DNA of 64,000 nucleotides from the NCBI RefSeq assembly GCF_001613125.1, contig NZ_BDBT01000014.1:1-64000 (forward strand). The letters run 5' to 3'. A program made the translations under genes and the position numbers. This DNA is from Nocardia shimofusensis NBRC 100134. Its GTDB lineage: Bacteria; Actinomycetota; Actinomycetes; Mycobacteriales; Mycobacteriaceae. Every line of letters starts with the position of its first letter. The first letter of the stretch is position 1. Shown piece after piece: positions 7,833-15,897 of this stretch. The notes under the pieces were generated by a model that saw only the letters and a program-made list of their open reading frames with translations, was not told where the DNA came from and made no database searches.

Positions 7833-8138
7833 TCAAGGCTTGATGCAGGTGGATGCGATCCGCCAGAAGGTTTCCGGCTGCAGAGAGTTCAGATCCCAGT
7901 CCTCGGCCAGCTCGTGCGCGGTGCTGACGATCCGATCGATGTCGAAGTCGTTGCGCGTCGCCGCGCCGGTGGACTCCACAGCGTCGATGACGAAGGCGAC
8001 CGCTGTCTCTCGCGTGTACCTGGATGGCGCGTGCCCGGTGCGGGCCGGCGGTGTGCTCATTGTCCTACCGTTCGGTGGCTGAACGGCCGGTGTGGGTTCG
8101 ACGAGACCGACGTGGCCGTCAATGAGTGAATGATTCAT
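7833..8138 (-). CDS. Small hypothetical protein (101 aa, or 75 aa from an internal start)
   Basis: I do not recognise a family. The C-terminal two thirds look like a real globular segment (AVAFVIDAVESTGAATR, FDIDRIVSTAHELAEDWDLNSL). Two starts are plausible: ATG 8138, preceded by CAGGGGCG, and ATG 8060, preceded by GGTAGGA, which would drop the first 26 residues. It converges on the XRE gene, separated by the terminator. Upstream lies the ATGCAAGTACATC motif shared with the small gene at 4663-4926, so the two are probably co-regulated. Confidence 0.6.
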   Translation of the reverse strand: MNHSLIDGHVGLVEPTPAVQPPNGRTMSTPPARTGHAPSRYTRETAVAFVIDAVESTGAATRNDFDIDRIVSTAHELAEDWDLNSLQPETFWRIASTCIKP

Positions 8139-8734
8139 CTGAGCGCCCCTGACTTTCGGCGGCGGCTAATCTCTGGCGACATAGCCATCGATTCGCCGTA
8201 ACAGCCGCCCCTGGTTGTCCCCTGATCAGCTATGCGATTCCGAGTCTAGGACCGTGCCTCTTGCAAATGCAAGTACATCTGCAAGGTCCATTTGTATTCA
8301 CACGGTGGGATTTTCGCGTATTCGCAGTAGGTTCCGATCGTGTCGACCGGGAGGTCTCGCTATGGATGACTGCCGCCGATTATCCCCGAGTGAATACCGA
8401 ACGCTGCCCGTCGTGCGGCGATGTTGTCGCCGCTCGTGGCCTGCCGGATCGGGTGTAGACGGGCCCGGCCGGGCATGGGTGGAGCTATCGGTGAGAGCCG
8501 GCATGGTCCTGGCCGGTGCTCACCGTGTGTTCGGAGAACGAGTCGTGCGGTGTGACCGGATGGTTCCGTGCTGTCTCGTCCGCCTTGCCCTCTTGGTCTA
8601 CCGCTTCTGTCAATGGAAGGGGAGCAGGCACGCGCAATCGTGATGAAAACGAATCCGCTCGCGCGGTGGCGCATTAAATCCGACCGGTTGTTAGGTTCTG
8701 ATCCCGTTGTCACGCAGATCAGTTGGGCAATTTT
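8139..8734. other. Intergenic region of about 600 bp
   Basis: No convincing gene. Short frames here lack typical third-position GC and recognisable motifs; one plus-strand frame holds a CPSCG pair near 8420 but nothing else. The block contains the TGCAA-rich motif at 8261-8286 and presumably the promoter for the minus-strand gene at 8138. It could hold a decayed gene. Confidence 0.5.
8261..8286. promoter_or_regulatory. TGCAA-rich site with ATGCAAGTACATC
   Basis: Contains TTGCAAATGCAAG and TGCAAG; ATGCAAGTACATC (8267-8279) is identical to 5075-5087. It lies about 130 bp upstream of the minus-strand gene starting at 8138, in the same orientation as the copy upstream of 4926. Confidence 0.45.
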
Positions 8735-9394
8735 TCAGCTAACGATTCCGGCGACGGCATCCGCGATGGGGGTCGCGCCTTCGACCAGCTCCAGAGTGGT
8801 GTGCACGGTATTCGCGGCGGGCAGTAGCGCGGCGATCACCGCGGCCACGTCCGCGCGGGCGATACTGTCGCGACCCACCCGTTCGGTGCTGAGGGTGACC
8901 GACCCGGCCGGTGCGGAATCGACCAGCCGCCCCGGTCGCAGAATCGTCCAGTCCAGGTCCCTTGACCGCAGATCGTCCTCGGCCTGGGTCTTGGCCTCCA
9001 GATAGGCCTTCCAGACCTCGTCGCGGCCCGGTGCGGGCGGTTCGCCGGTGCCCATGGCCGAGATCTGCACGAAGCGCCGCACGCCCGCCCGTTGCGCTGC
9101 GTCGGCGAGCAGGATCGAGCCGTCCCTGTCGACGGTGTACTTGCGCGCCGTGCCGCTGCCCGGGCCCGCGCCCGCCGCGAACACCGCCGCGTCCGAGCCC
9201 GCGATGGCCTCGGCCAGCTCGTCGACGCTCGCCTGCTCGAGGTCGAGGATCACCGGGATCGCCCCGGTGGTCGCGACGTCGTCGGCGTGCTCGGGATTGC
9301 GGATCAGCGCGCGTACGCGATGACCCTGCCGGCTCAACTGCTCGGCCAGGCGCAGGGCGATCTTGCCGTGTCCCCCCGCGATCGCCACATCCAT
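8735..9394 (-). CDS. NAD(P)-binding atypical SDR (NmrA/epimerase-like)
   Basis: A 219-residue protein beginning MDVAIAGGHGKIA, an atypical short-chain dehydrogenase nucleotide loop (GGHGKIA, 7-13), followed by a VRALIRNP basic patch that usually selects NADP. Other landmarks: FVQISAMGTG, a KAYLEAKTQAEDDLRSRDLDWTILRPGRL segment and a C-terminal threshold of hydrophobic helices. Proteins of this type are often redox sensors or epimerase-like enzymes with no defined substrate. AGGAAGGA sits before the ATG at 9394; an in-frame extension to 9463 lacks family sequence. The DUF2599 lipoprotein gene lies 65 bp upstream on the same strand. Confidence 0.85.
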   Translation of the reverse strand: MDVAIAGGHGKIALRLAEQLSRQGHRVRALIRNPEHADDVATTGAIPVILDLEQASVDELAEAIAGSDAAVFAAGAGPGSGTARKYTVDRDGSILLADAAQRAGVRRFVQISAMGTGEPPAPGRDEVWKAYLEAKTQAEDDLRSRDLDWTILRPGRLVDSAPAGSVTLSTERVGRDSIARADVAAVIAALLPAANTVHTTLELVEGATPIADAVAGIVS

Positions 9395-9459
9395 GGTCGA
9401 TTCCTTCCTGTCGCGCTCGTGGTAAGGCGGGATCTCGCGGCGCGAGCCGTCCGGGTGTG

Positions 9460-10002
9460 TCAACGCTCGGGACCGCCGGGATTGCAGGACGCCGCTACGG
9501 TTCCTTCATACCCGACGGCGGGGCGCCAGGGCTCGAGGTTCCAGCTGGGCTTGTCCGGCTGGACCAGTCGGGCCCAGTGCCAATGGCAGACGAACTGGTC
9601 GTACATGCCCGGCGACTCGGCGGCCGGGGAGTGGGCGCGGATCTCCGCCCAGGCGCGTTCCTCGGCCCGGGGGAAGGTGGTGTCACGGCCTGCGCGGGTG
9701 GGGAAGACCAGCAGCCTGGCCCCGTCCTGGCTCTCGGTCCACTCCACGCGCTCGATCAACGGTTGTCCGGCGTAGGGGTCGACCGTCGGTGGCGCGAGGG
9801 TCGATGTGGAGCGGGCCGGCGCCGTAGCGGTGGCAGGCGGGGGGACGGTCGTGGGGGCGGAAGTGTGGGATGCCGGAGCCGGGGAAGTCGTCGGGGAGGA
9901 GGCATCCGAACCGCATGCGGCGAGTCCGGGTGCGGCGCACAGGACGAGGGTGGCGATCCATGTCCGTAGCCGCTCGATACGGACCCGCTGCCGTGGTGTC
10001 AT
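9460..10002 (-). CDS. DUF2599 domain lipoprotein
   Basis: A 180-residue protein with a lipoprotein signal: charged start, hydrophobic stretch and the lipobox L-A-A-C (27-30), then a Ser/Thr/Pro/Ala linker to about residue 70. The C-terminal domain matches the DUF2599 pattern: VEWTESQDGARLLVFPT, MYDQFVCHWHWAR, KPSWNLEPWRP and a final CNPGGPE. Two cysteines there may form a disulfide outside the cell. Function of DUF2599 is unknown; it occurs in mycolata. GAGGAGGG precedes the ATG. Divergent from the second XRE regulator. Confidence 0.85.
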   Translation of the reverse strand: MTPRQRVRIERLRTWIATLVLCAAPGLAACGSDASSPTTSPAPASHTSAPTTVPPPATATAPARSTSTLAPPTVDPYAGQPLIERVEWTESQDGARLLVFPTRAGRDTTFPRAEERAWAEIRAHSPAAESPGMYDQFVCHWHWARLVQPDKPSWNLEPWRPAVGYEGTVAASCNPGGPER

Positions 10003-10205
10003 CGCGTGTCCCTCCTCGCGCCGAACCGGACGGCGGCCGTGTCCGCCGCACCCGGACCAGGGTAGCCAACGCGGAAATCGGCTGAGGGAAACGGTGTTCC
10101 CGTGTGGGGAATATGACGGAAGACACTCCGGTTTAGTTGTGGAGTCATACCTCTCGCGCATGGCAGACTCTATGGATGCGTTCCACGGAAGGTCGGCTGT
10201 TCGAC

Positions 10206-11129
10206 GTGTCTCGTCATGAATCTTCTTCCTCGGCAAGGCAATCCGCGCACGAAGGTGGTCCCACCGTGCTTCGAATGATCCTCGGCGGCAAGCTGCGGCG
10301 ACTGCGTGAGGGGCGTGGCATCACGCGGGAGGAAGCCGGTGAGGCGATCCGCGGCTCGCATTCGAAGATCAGCCGACTCGAATTGGGACGCACCGGATTC
10401 CGGGAACGTGATCTGGTCGATCTGCTGGCGCTGTACGGGGTGTCCGACGAGGCCGAGCGCGACGAGTTTCTGGAGCTGGCCCGCCGTGCGAACGCCTCGG
10501 GCTGGTGGCACCGCGATTCGGACTGGCTACCCAAGTGGTTCGACACCTATCTGGGATTGGAACAGGGCGCGCGGCTGATCCGCTGCTACGAGCCCAGGGC
10601 CGTGCCCGAACTGCTCCAGACCGCCGACTACGCCCGCGCCCTGCTGACGCTGGCCCACCCGGACAAGCCCGCGGACGCCGTCGAACGCCGGGTCGCGCTG
10701 CGCATGCGCAGGCAGCACATCCTGGAACGCGCCGACCCGCCGCAGGTCTGGCTGATCGTCGAGGAGGCGGCGCTGCGCAGGCCGATCGGCGGATCCACGG
10801 TCTGGCGGCAGCAGTTGGACCGATTGATCGAGGCGGTCTCACAACCCAACATCACTCTGCAGGTGCTCGCCGATCACGTGGGCGGACCGGCGTTGACCGA
10901 CGGCGGCTTCACCATGCTGCGCTTCACCGAATCCGACCTGCCCGACATCGTGTACCTGCAGCAGCTGACCGGCGCGCTGTACCTGGACAAGGAATCCGAT
11001 CTGGCGGCATATCGCGCGGTGGCCAATATGCTCTCGGTGCATGCCTCGCCGCCGCAGTACACCAGGGGTCTGCTCGATGCGCTGCGGCACCGCAGGCCCG
11101 AGACCGTGGACGAGCCCCGCGCGCGGTGA
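10206..11129 (+). CDS. WhiJ-like XRE/DUF5753 regulator, paralogue 2
   Basis: A 307-residue close paralogue of the regulator at 6718-7617: GPTVLRMILGGKLRRLREG, the HTH with SHSKISRLELGRTGF, then the DUF5753 landmarks SGWWHRDSDWLPKWFDTYLGLE and IVYLQQLTGALYLD. The GTG at 10206 was chosen because GGAAGG lies upstream and the length then matches the paralogue; an ATG at 10176 in frame is the alternative. Unlike the first copy it has no DUF397 gene beside it; its upstream neighbour is the divergent DUF2599 lipoprotein. It ends convergent with the AMP-ligase gene, 28 bp apart. Confidence 0.85.
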   Translation: MSRHESSSSARQSAHEGGPTVLRMILGGKLRRLREGRGITREEAGEAIRGSHSKISRLELGRTGFRERDLVDLLALYGVSDEAERDEFLELARRANASGWWHRDSDWLPKWFDTYLGLEQGARLIRCYEPRAVPELLQTADYARALLTLAHPDKPADAVERRVALRMRRQHILERADPPQVWLIVEEAALRRPIGGSTVWRQQLDRLIEAVSQPNITLQVLADHVGGPALTDGGFTMLRFTESDLPDIVYLQQLTGALYLDKESDLAAYRAVANMLSVHASPPQYTRGLLDALRHRRPETVDEPRAR

Positions 11130-11157
11130 TCACCGTATGCGGCCCGAGCAGGCCCGG

Positions 11158-13260
11158 TCAGGAATTGGGCGCGATGGTGCCGATGATGGGGTGCTGTGCG
11201 GGCTCGCCGCCGGGTCCGGCGAGCAGCCGCTTGAGGATCTTGCCGGTGTCCCCGCGCGGCAGTGCGCTGAGGAAGGTGACATCGCGCGGCACCGAGAAGC
11301 GGCTCAGCCGATTGCGGATGTAGGTGCGCACCATGTCCGAATCCAGCCCGGCGCCTTCCCTTTTCACCACGAACGCGGCCAGCCGCTGACCGTACTCGCG
11401 GTCGGGGACGCCGACCACCGCGACCTCGCGGACCTGCGGCAGGAACGACAGCGCTTCCTCGACCGGACGTGGGAAGACGTTCTCGCCGCCGGAGATGATC
11501 ATCTCGTCGTCGCGGCCGGCGATGTACAGCCGGCCGGAGGCGTCGAGATAGCCGAGATCGCCGGTGTCGAGCATGCCGTCGGTCTCGTCGGGCGGCGCGG
11601 CGTTGACGTAACCGTCGAAGAGCATGTGATTGCCGACGAACACGTGCCCGGTGGCGCCCACCGGGACCGGCTTGTGGTCGGGACCGAGCACCGCGATCCT
11701 GGTCCCCAGCGGTGGGCGGCCCGCGGTGGCGGGCGAGGCGAGCAGATCGGCCGGGCAGGCGACGGTGGCCCAGGAGACCTCGGTCGAACCGTAGACGTTG
11801 TAGAGGATCTCGCCGTAGGCGTCCATGAAGTCCAGCACGGTGCCCGCCGCGAGCGGCGCGCCACAACTGGCGACCACACGCAGGCTGGAGGTGTCGTATC
11901 GGGACCGCACGTGCTTGGGCAGTTCCAGGATGCGGTGCACCATGATCGGCACCACGATCAGGGTGTGCACCCGGTGCTCGGCGACCAGGCGCAGGCATTC
12001 CTCGGCGTCGAACTGAGCGGTCAGCACCACCCGCGCGCGCAGCGCGGTGCTCAACTGCAGCGCCGCCAGCCCCCAGGTGTGGAACAGGGGCGCGGGGATG
12101 AGCATGGTCTCGCCCATCTCGAGCGGAATGCGCGACAGCAGTGCCGCGACGGTGCCGAAACCCTTGGGCTGAGGTCTGCGCGCACCCTTGGGCGTGCCGG
12201 AGGTGCCAGAGGTCAGCACGATGAACTTGCCGGGATTGGCGGGCCTGCGGAAGCGGGTGTGCCCCATGCCCGCCAGGTCGTCGAGGGTGAGTCTGCCGGG
12301 GAACGCGGTGGTCGCGCCGGTGCTGTAGCGGGGCAGGTCGGAGTGCAGATACCGGACCAGTGGATCGAATTCGTCATCGACGAACAGTGCCGAGAGCTTG
12401 TCGCGCTGCACGACGTCCTCGATCTGGCGGGCGGGCAGGCCGGTGTTGATCAGCGCGACGTCGATGCCGAGTTTGCCCGCCGCGACCATGGTCTCGACCA
12501 TGCCGCGATGGTTGCGCGACAGCAGGCCGACCGAGTCGCCCGCGCGCATGCCCAGTTCCGCCAGCGCGGCCGCGATCGCGGTGGTGCGGCGATGCATCTC
12601 GCCGAACGTCAGCTCGCCGTGCGCGTCGATCAGCGCGGTGCGCTCGGGTTCGGCGATCGCGCCCGCCGCGTACCCGCCCGCGAGATTGAAACCCCACGCC
12701 GTGAGGGTGCGTAACTGCTTGAGGCCGACGTCGGGACGCGTGGTGGGCACCATCCCGGCACCGATCACGTGACGCAGTACCTCCGCGCGTCTGCGCAGCG
12801 GTGAGTTCTCTCCGTTGACGAGCACCGAGGTGGGCGCGCCGCGCACCAGGTCCGACAGCCGGCGCAGCCCGCGCTCGGTCCACGCGACGATCACCGCGTT
12901 GGTGGCCTGCTCGACGGCCGGATGCATCCGACCGGGCGCGAAGAGGGTGACCACCACCCGGGTGTGCCGCTCGTCGCCCAGCAGACGCACCGAGGCGAAG
13001 CTGCCCTGCGCCGGGCAGACCAGTTCCAGGCTCTCGTACCACCGCCGGATGCGCAGCTGCACGATGTGCACCCGAATCCCGCTGTGCGCGGTGCCCACCC
13101 GGATCCGGAGCATGGCGTGTCCGCCCACCGGCTCCATCGGATCGCAGGCACCGATATTGGAGAAGACGCGCTGATAGGTCTGTGGTTCGCGGAGCAGATC
13201 CCAGACCGACTGGCGGGGGATGGGAAGTTCCGCGGTCACATCGAAGACATCGGTAACCAC
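11158..13260 (-). CDS. SRPBCC-acyl-CoA synthetase (FadD-like) fusion
   Basis: A 700-residue two-domain protein. Residues 1 to about 145 look like an SRPBCC/START-type lipid-binding fold (ELPIPRQSVWDLLREP, then alternating beta strands and a long helix). Residues from about 180 form an AMP-binding ligase: A3 loop TSGTSGTPKG (350-359), A5 YGSTE (490-494), TGDLG (566-570), GGENVFP (591-597) and the catalytic lysine K674 in GKILK. The ligase half activates a carboxylate, probably a fatty acid, as an acyl adenylate. The fused lipid-binding domain is unusual and may present substrate. GTG start with a weak ribosome-binding site. The acyl-CoA carboxylase gene lies upstream on the same strand. Confidence 0.88.
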   Translation of the reverse strand: MVTDVFDVTAELPIPRQSVWDLLREPQTYQRVFSNIGACDPMEPVGGHAMLRIRVGTAHSGIRVHIVQLRIRRWYESLELVCPAQGSFASVRLLGDERHTRVVVTLFAPGRMHPAVEQATNAVIVAWTERGLRRLSDLVRGAPTSVLVNGENSPLRRRAEVLRHVIGAGMVPTTRPDVGLKQLRTLTAWGFNLAGGYAAGAIAEPERTALIDAHGELTFGEMHRRTTAIAAALAELGMRAGDSVGLLSRNHRGMVETMVAAGKLGIDVALINTGLPARQIEDVVQRDKLSALFVDDEFDPLVRYLHSDLPRYSTGATTAFPGRLTLDDLAGMGHTRFRRPANPGKFIVLTSGTSGTPKGARRPQPKGFGTVAALLSRIPLEMGETMLIPAPLFHTWGLAALQLSTALRARVVLTAQFDAEECLRLVAEHRVHTLIVVPIMVHRILELPKHVRSRYDTSSLRVVASCGAPLAAGTVLDFMDAYGEILYNVYGSTEVSWATVACPADLLASPATAGRPPLGTRIAVLGPDHKPVPVGATGHVFVGNHMLFDGYVNAAPPDETDGMLDTGDLGYLDASGRLYIAGRDDEMIISGGENVFPRPVEEALSFLPQVREVAVVGVPDREYGQRLAAFVVKREGAGLDSDMVRTYIRNRLSRFSVPRDVTFLSALPRGDTGKILKRLLAGPGGEPAQHPIIGTIAPNS

Positions 13261-13556
13261 TGGCGTGCAATTCTCGTCGGCCGGTTCGAACGGCTCGGGT
13301 CGGCGGGAAATCTATTTGTAACCGGCCGTCCGATCCCGGTCAAGCATTTTCGGTTATTCCCGCGCACACCTTGTCCGCCGACCCATTCGCATCCCGGAAT
13401 GGGCTGTGCGAGAGCACAACGCGGCTGGTCAGCGGGATGAGCGCCGGTCGGTCGGGTATGGCGCCGACCGGCCAGTCGGCCGCCGCGGGCGACTTTCCGG
13501 GAAATTTGTGACGAGTCATAGTCTCCCGGGAAATCACCCGCGCCGCGGCATTTCTC

Positions 13557-15107
13557 CTACACAGGGAACAGGCTGTGCTTGCGCGGGTTGGCGCGCGGGC
13601 GCGGGTTCTTGTCGCGCAACATCCGCAGCGCCTTGCGGATCTCGAGCCGGGTCTGCGACGGCTCGATCACCCCGTCGATGTAGCCGCGCTCGGCGGCGAT
13701 CCACGGGGTGGCCATCGTCGCGTTGTAGAAGTCGATCATCTGCTGACGCACCACCGGGCGCTGCTCTTCGGGCGTCTCGGCCAGACGCTTGCGGCCGATG
13801 ATCCCGACCATGCTCTCCGCGCCCATGACCGCGATGCGCGCGGTCGGCCAGGCGAAGCTGATGTCGGCGCCGAGCGGCTTGCAGCCCATGACCGCGTATC
13901 CGCCGCCGTAGGCCTTGCGGGTCACGATGGTCACGATCGGTACCGTCGCTTCGATCACCGCGCGGAAGAAGCGGCCGCCACGCTTGATGACGCCGTTGCG
14001 CTCCTCCTCGATGCCGGGCAGCACACCCGGAGTGTCCACCACGAACACCAGCGGCAGGCCGAAGGCGTCGCAGAGCCGGATGAAGTGGGTGGCCTTGTCC
14101 GAGCACTGGGCGTCCAGCGCGCCGCCGAGTACCTGCGGCTGATTGGCGATCACGCCGATGCTGCGGCCGTCCACCCGCGCGAAGGCGGTGATGAGGTTGG
14201 GGGCGGTGCCCGCGGCGACCTCGTGCAGCTGACCGTCGTCGAAGATGCGCAGCAGGACCTCGTGCATGTCGTAGCCGACCTTGTCCGAGTCCGGGATGAT
14301 CGAATCGAGCTCGCGATCGTGATCGGTCAGCTCCGGCTCGAGGCCGGGATTGACCACCGGCGGCTGCTCGAGGCAGCTCGACGGCAGGTAGCCGAGGTAA
14401 TCGCGGACCCAGTCGAAGGCCGCCTGCTCGCTGGGGGCCACATGGTGCACGGTGCCGTTCTGGGCCTGCACCGCCGCGCCGCCCAGTTCCTCGGCGCTGA
14501 CCGTCTCACCGGTGACGGCCTTGATCACCTCGGGGCCGGTCACGAACATGTAGGACTTCTCGGTCGCGACCAGCACGTCCATGTTCACCGGCCCGTAGAC
14601 CGACCCGGCCGCGCACTTGCCGAGCATGATCGCGACCTGCGGCACGAAGCCCGACAGATCCTCCTGCCTGCGGCACATCATGGCGTACCAGGCCAGTGAG
14701 GTCACCGCGTCCTGGATGCGGGCGCCGCCGGAGTCGTTGATCGCGATGACCGGGCAGGCGTTCTGGTAGGCGAAGTCCATGGCCGCGGCTACCTTCCGGC
14801 CGAACATCTCGCCGACCGAGCCGCCGTGCACGGTCTGATCGTGGGCGATCACCACCACGGGCCTGCCGTTGATCTCGCCGCGCCCGGTGACCACGCCGTC
14901 GCCGTACATGGCGTTGCCGCCGCCGGGCTGGCGCACCAGCTTGCCGATCTCGACGAAGGTGCCCTTGTCCAAGAGCAGGCGCACACGTTCGCGAGCGCTG
15001 GGTATCTCCTTGGCCTTGCGCTTCGCGATGCCGGCCTCGCCGGCAGGTTCCTCGGCGAGCTCCAGGATCCCCAGCAGCTGATCCAGCTTGTCTCGCGTAC
15101 CGCTCAT
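13557..15107 (-). CDS. Acyl-CoA carboxylase, carboxyltransferase beta subunit
   Basis: A 516-residue AccD/PccB-type subunit. It transfers carboxyl from biotin to acetyl-, propionyl- or longer acyl-CoA. Visible are the paired oxyanion-hole regions: [13 protein letters not shown] in the N half and [12 protein letters not shown] in the C half, and [10 protein letters not shown]. Length is typical. The chain-length preference cannot be read here; mycolata carry several paralogues for malonyl-CoA, methylmalonyl-CoA and mycolic-acid extender units. No biotin-carboxylase alpha subunit lies nearby, so it must share one encoded elsewhere. The neighbouring SRPBCC-FadD fusion suggests fatty-acid metabolism as the shared theme. 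Confidence 0.92.
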   Translation of the reverse strand: MSGTRDKLDQLLGILELAEEPAGEAGIAKRKAKEIPSARERVRLLLDKGTFVEIGKLVRQPGGGNAMYGDGVVTGRGEINGRPVVVIAHDQTVHGGSVGEMFGRKVAAAMDFAYQNACPVIAINDSGGARIQDAVTSLAWYAMMCRRQEDLSGFVPQVAIMLGKCAAGSVYGPVNMDVLVATEKSYMFVTGPEVIKAVTGETVSAEELGGAAVQAQNGTVHHVAPSEQAAFDWVRDYLGYLPSSCLEQPPVVNPGLEPELTDHDRELDSIIPDSDKVGYDMHEVLLRIFDDGQLHEVAAGTAPNLITAFARVDGRSIGVIANQPQVLGGALDAQCSDKATHFIRLCDAFGLPLVFVVDTPGVLPGIEEERNGVIKRGGRFFRAVIEATVPIVTIVTRKAYGGGYAVMGCKPLGADISFAWPTARIAVMGAESMVGIIGRKRLAETPEEQRPVVRQQMIDFYNATMATPWIAAERGYIDGVIEPSQTRLEIRKALRMLRDKNPRPRANPRKHSLFPV

Positions 15108-15357
15108 ATGTTGTCTTGTCCTTCGAATCGGCCGTGGCGCCCGATCCGTCGAGGAAGTCGAACGGAGGCGCGGCGCTCGACTCTATCGGTGATGAGACGC
15201 TTCGCACACCCCGGGATGGATTGTCATGGGCGGCGTCACAACGAGCGCGGGCGTGACGTGAGGACTTCGGGGCTCCGGTCCGCCCATCGGGACCGGTATC
15301 ATCAGCGGCACCCGCCACGGCAGGTGCTGCAGTGTTCACGACGGATGGGGGCAGGCG

Positions 15358-15834
15358 ATGCGACCGGCTCTGAGGTGCCTGGTCTGGGAACTGGACAACA
15401 CGCTGTGGGACGGCGTGGTCAGCGACGGGACGAATACCGCGCCCCGGCCCGCGGCCCTGCGCACCCTGCGGACGCTGAGCGAACGCGGGATCTGGCACGC
15501 GGCGGCCAGCCGCAGTGACCGCGACATGACACGCGAACAGCTCTACCGGCACGGCATCTACGAGATGTTCTCCGCGCTGGAGATCGGCTGGGGCCGCAAA
15601 TCGGCGTCCATCGTGCGCATCGCCCGCACACTGGGCCTGAGCCTGGACACCGTCGGCTTCATCGACGACGAACCGGTGGAGCGCGCCGAGGTGCTGCGCG
15701 CGCTGCCCCAGGTGCGCTGCTACGCCGCCCGCAATGTCGACGTGCTCGCCGCGCTGCCCGACTTCCGTCCGGTGGGTCGCTCGGGCCCGCACCCGACGCC
15801 GCCGCTGGGCTTCGACCGCATCCCGGCCATCTAG
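15358..15834 (+). CDS. HAD-IIIC (FkbH N-domain-like) protein with altered nucleophile
   Basis: A 158-residue stand-alone HAD domain resembling the N-terminal part of FkbH-like proteins: LVWELDNTLWDG, AAASRSD (S51), K81 in WGRKSAS and the acidic pair D103-D104 in GFIDDEPVERAEVL. In FkbH/HAD-IIIC proteins motif I is D-x-D-N-T; here position 11 is Glu (ELDNT), so the usual nucleophilic Asp is missing. Either catalysis is altered or the protein binds without phosphotransfer. FkbH proteins load glyceryl units on carrier proteins, but no acyl-carrier gene is nearby. It converges with the GMC oxidoreductase downstream. Confidence 0.8.
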   Translation: MRPALRCLVWELDNTLWDGVVSDGTNTAPRPAALRTLRTLSERGIWHAAASRSDRDMTREQLYRHGIYEMFSALEIGWGRKSASIVRIARTLGLSLDTVGFIDDEPVERAEVLRALPQVRCYAARNVDVLAALPDFRPVGRSGPHPTPPLGFDRIPAI

Positions 15835-15897
15835 CCGCACGGCGAGGCCGGGACAGGGTTCGTGCTCCGGCCCGCGGTGTACTCCGGTTGCTACGTC

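Noticed and set aside
8215-8643. Plus-strand frame of 142 codons in the 8.1-8.7 kb gap
   Set aside because: No motif, Ser/Arg/Cys-rich composition, and its start lies upstream of the regulatory motif with no ribosome-binding site.
11041-12714. Long plus-strand open frame opposite the AMP-ligase gene (557 codons)
   Set aside because: It is antisense to a clear enzyme gene and has no recognisable motif; long antisense frames are common at this GC content.
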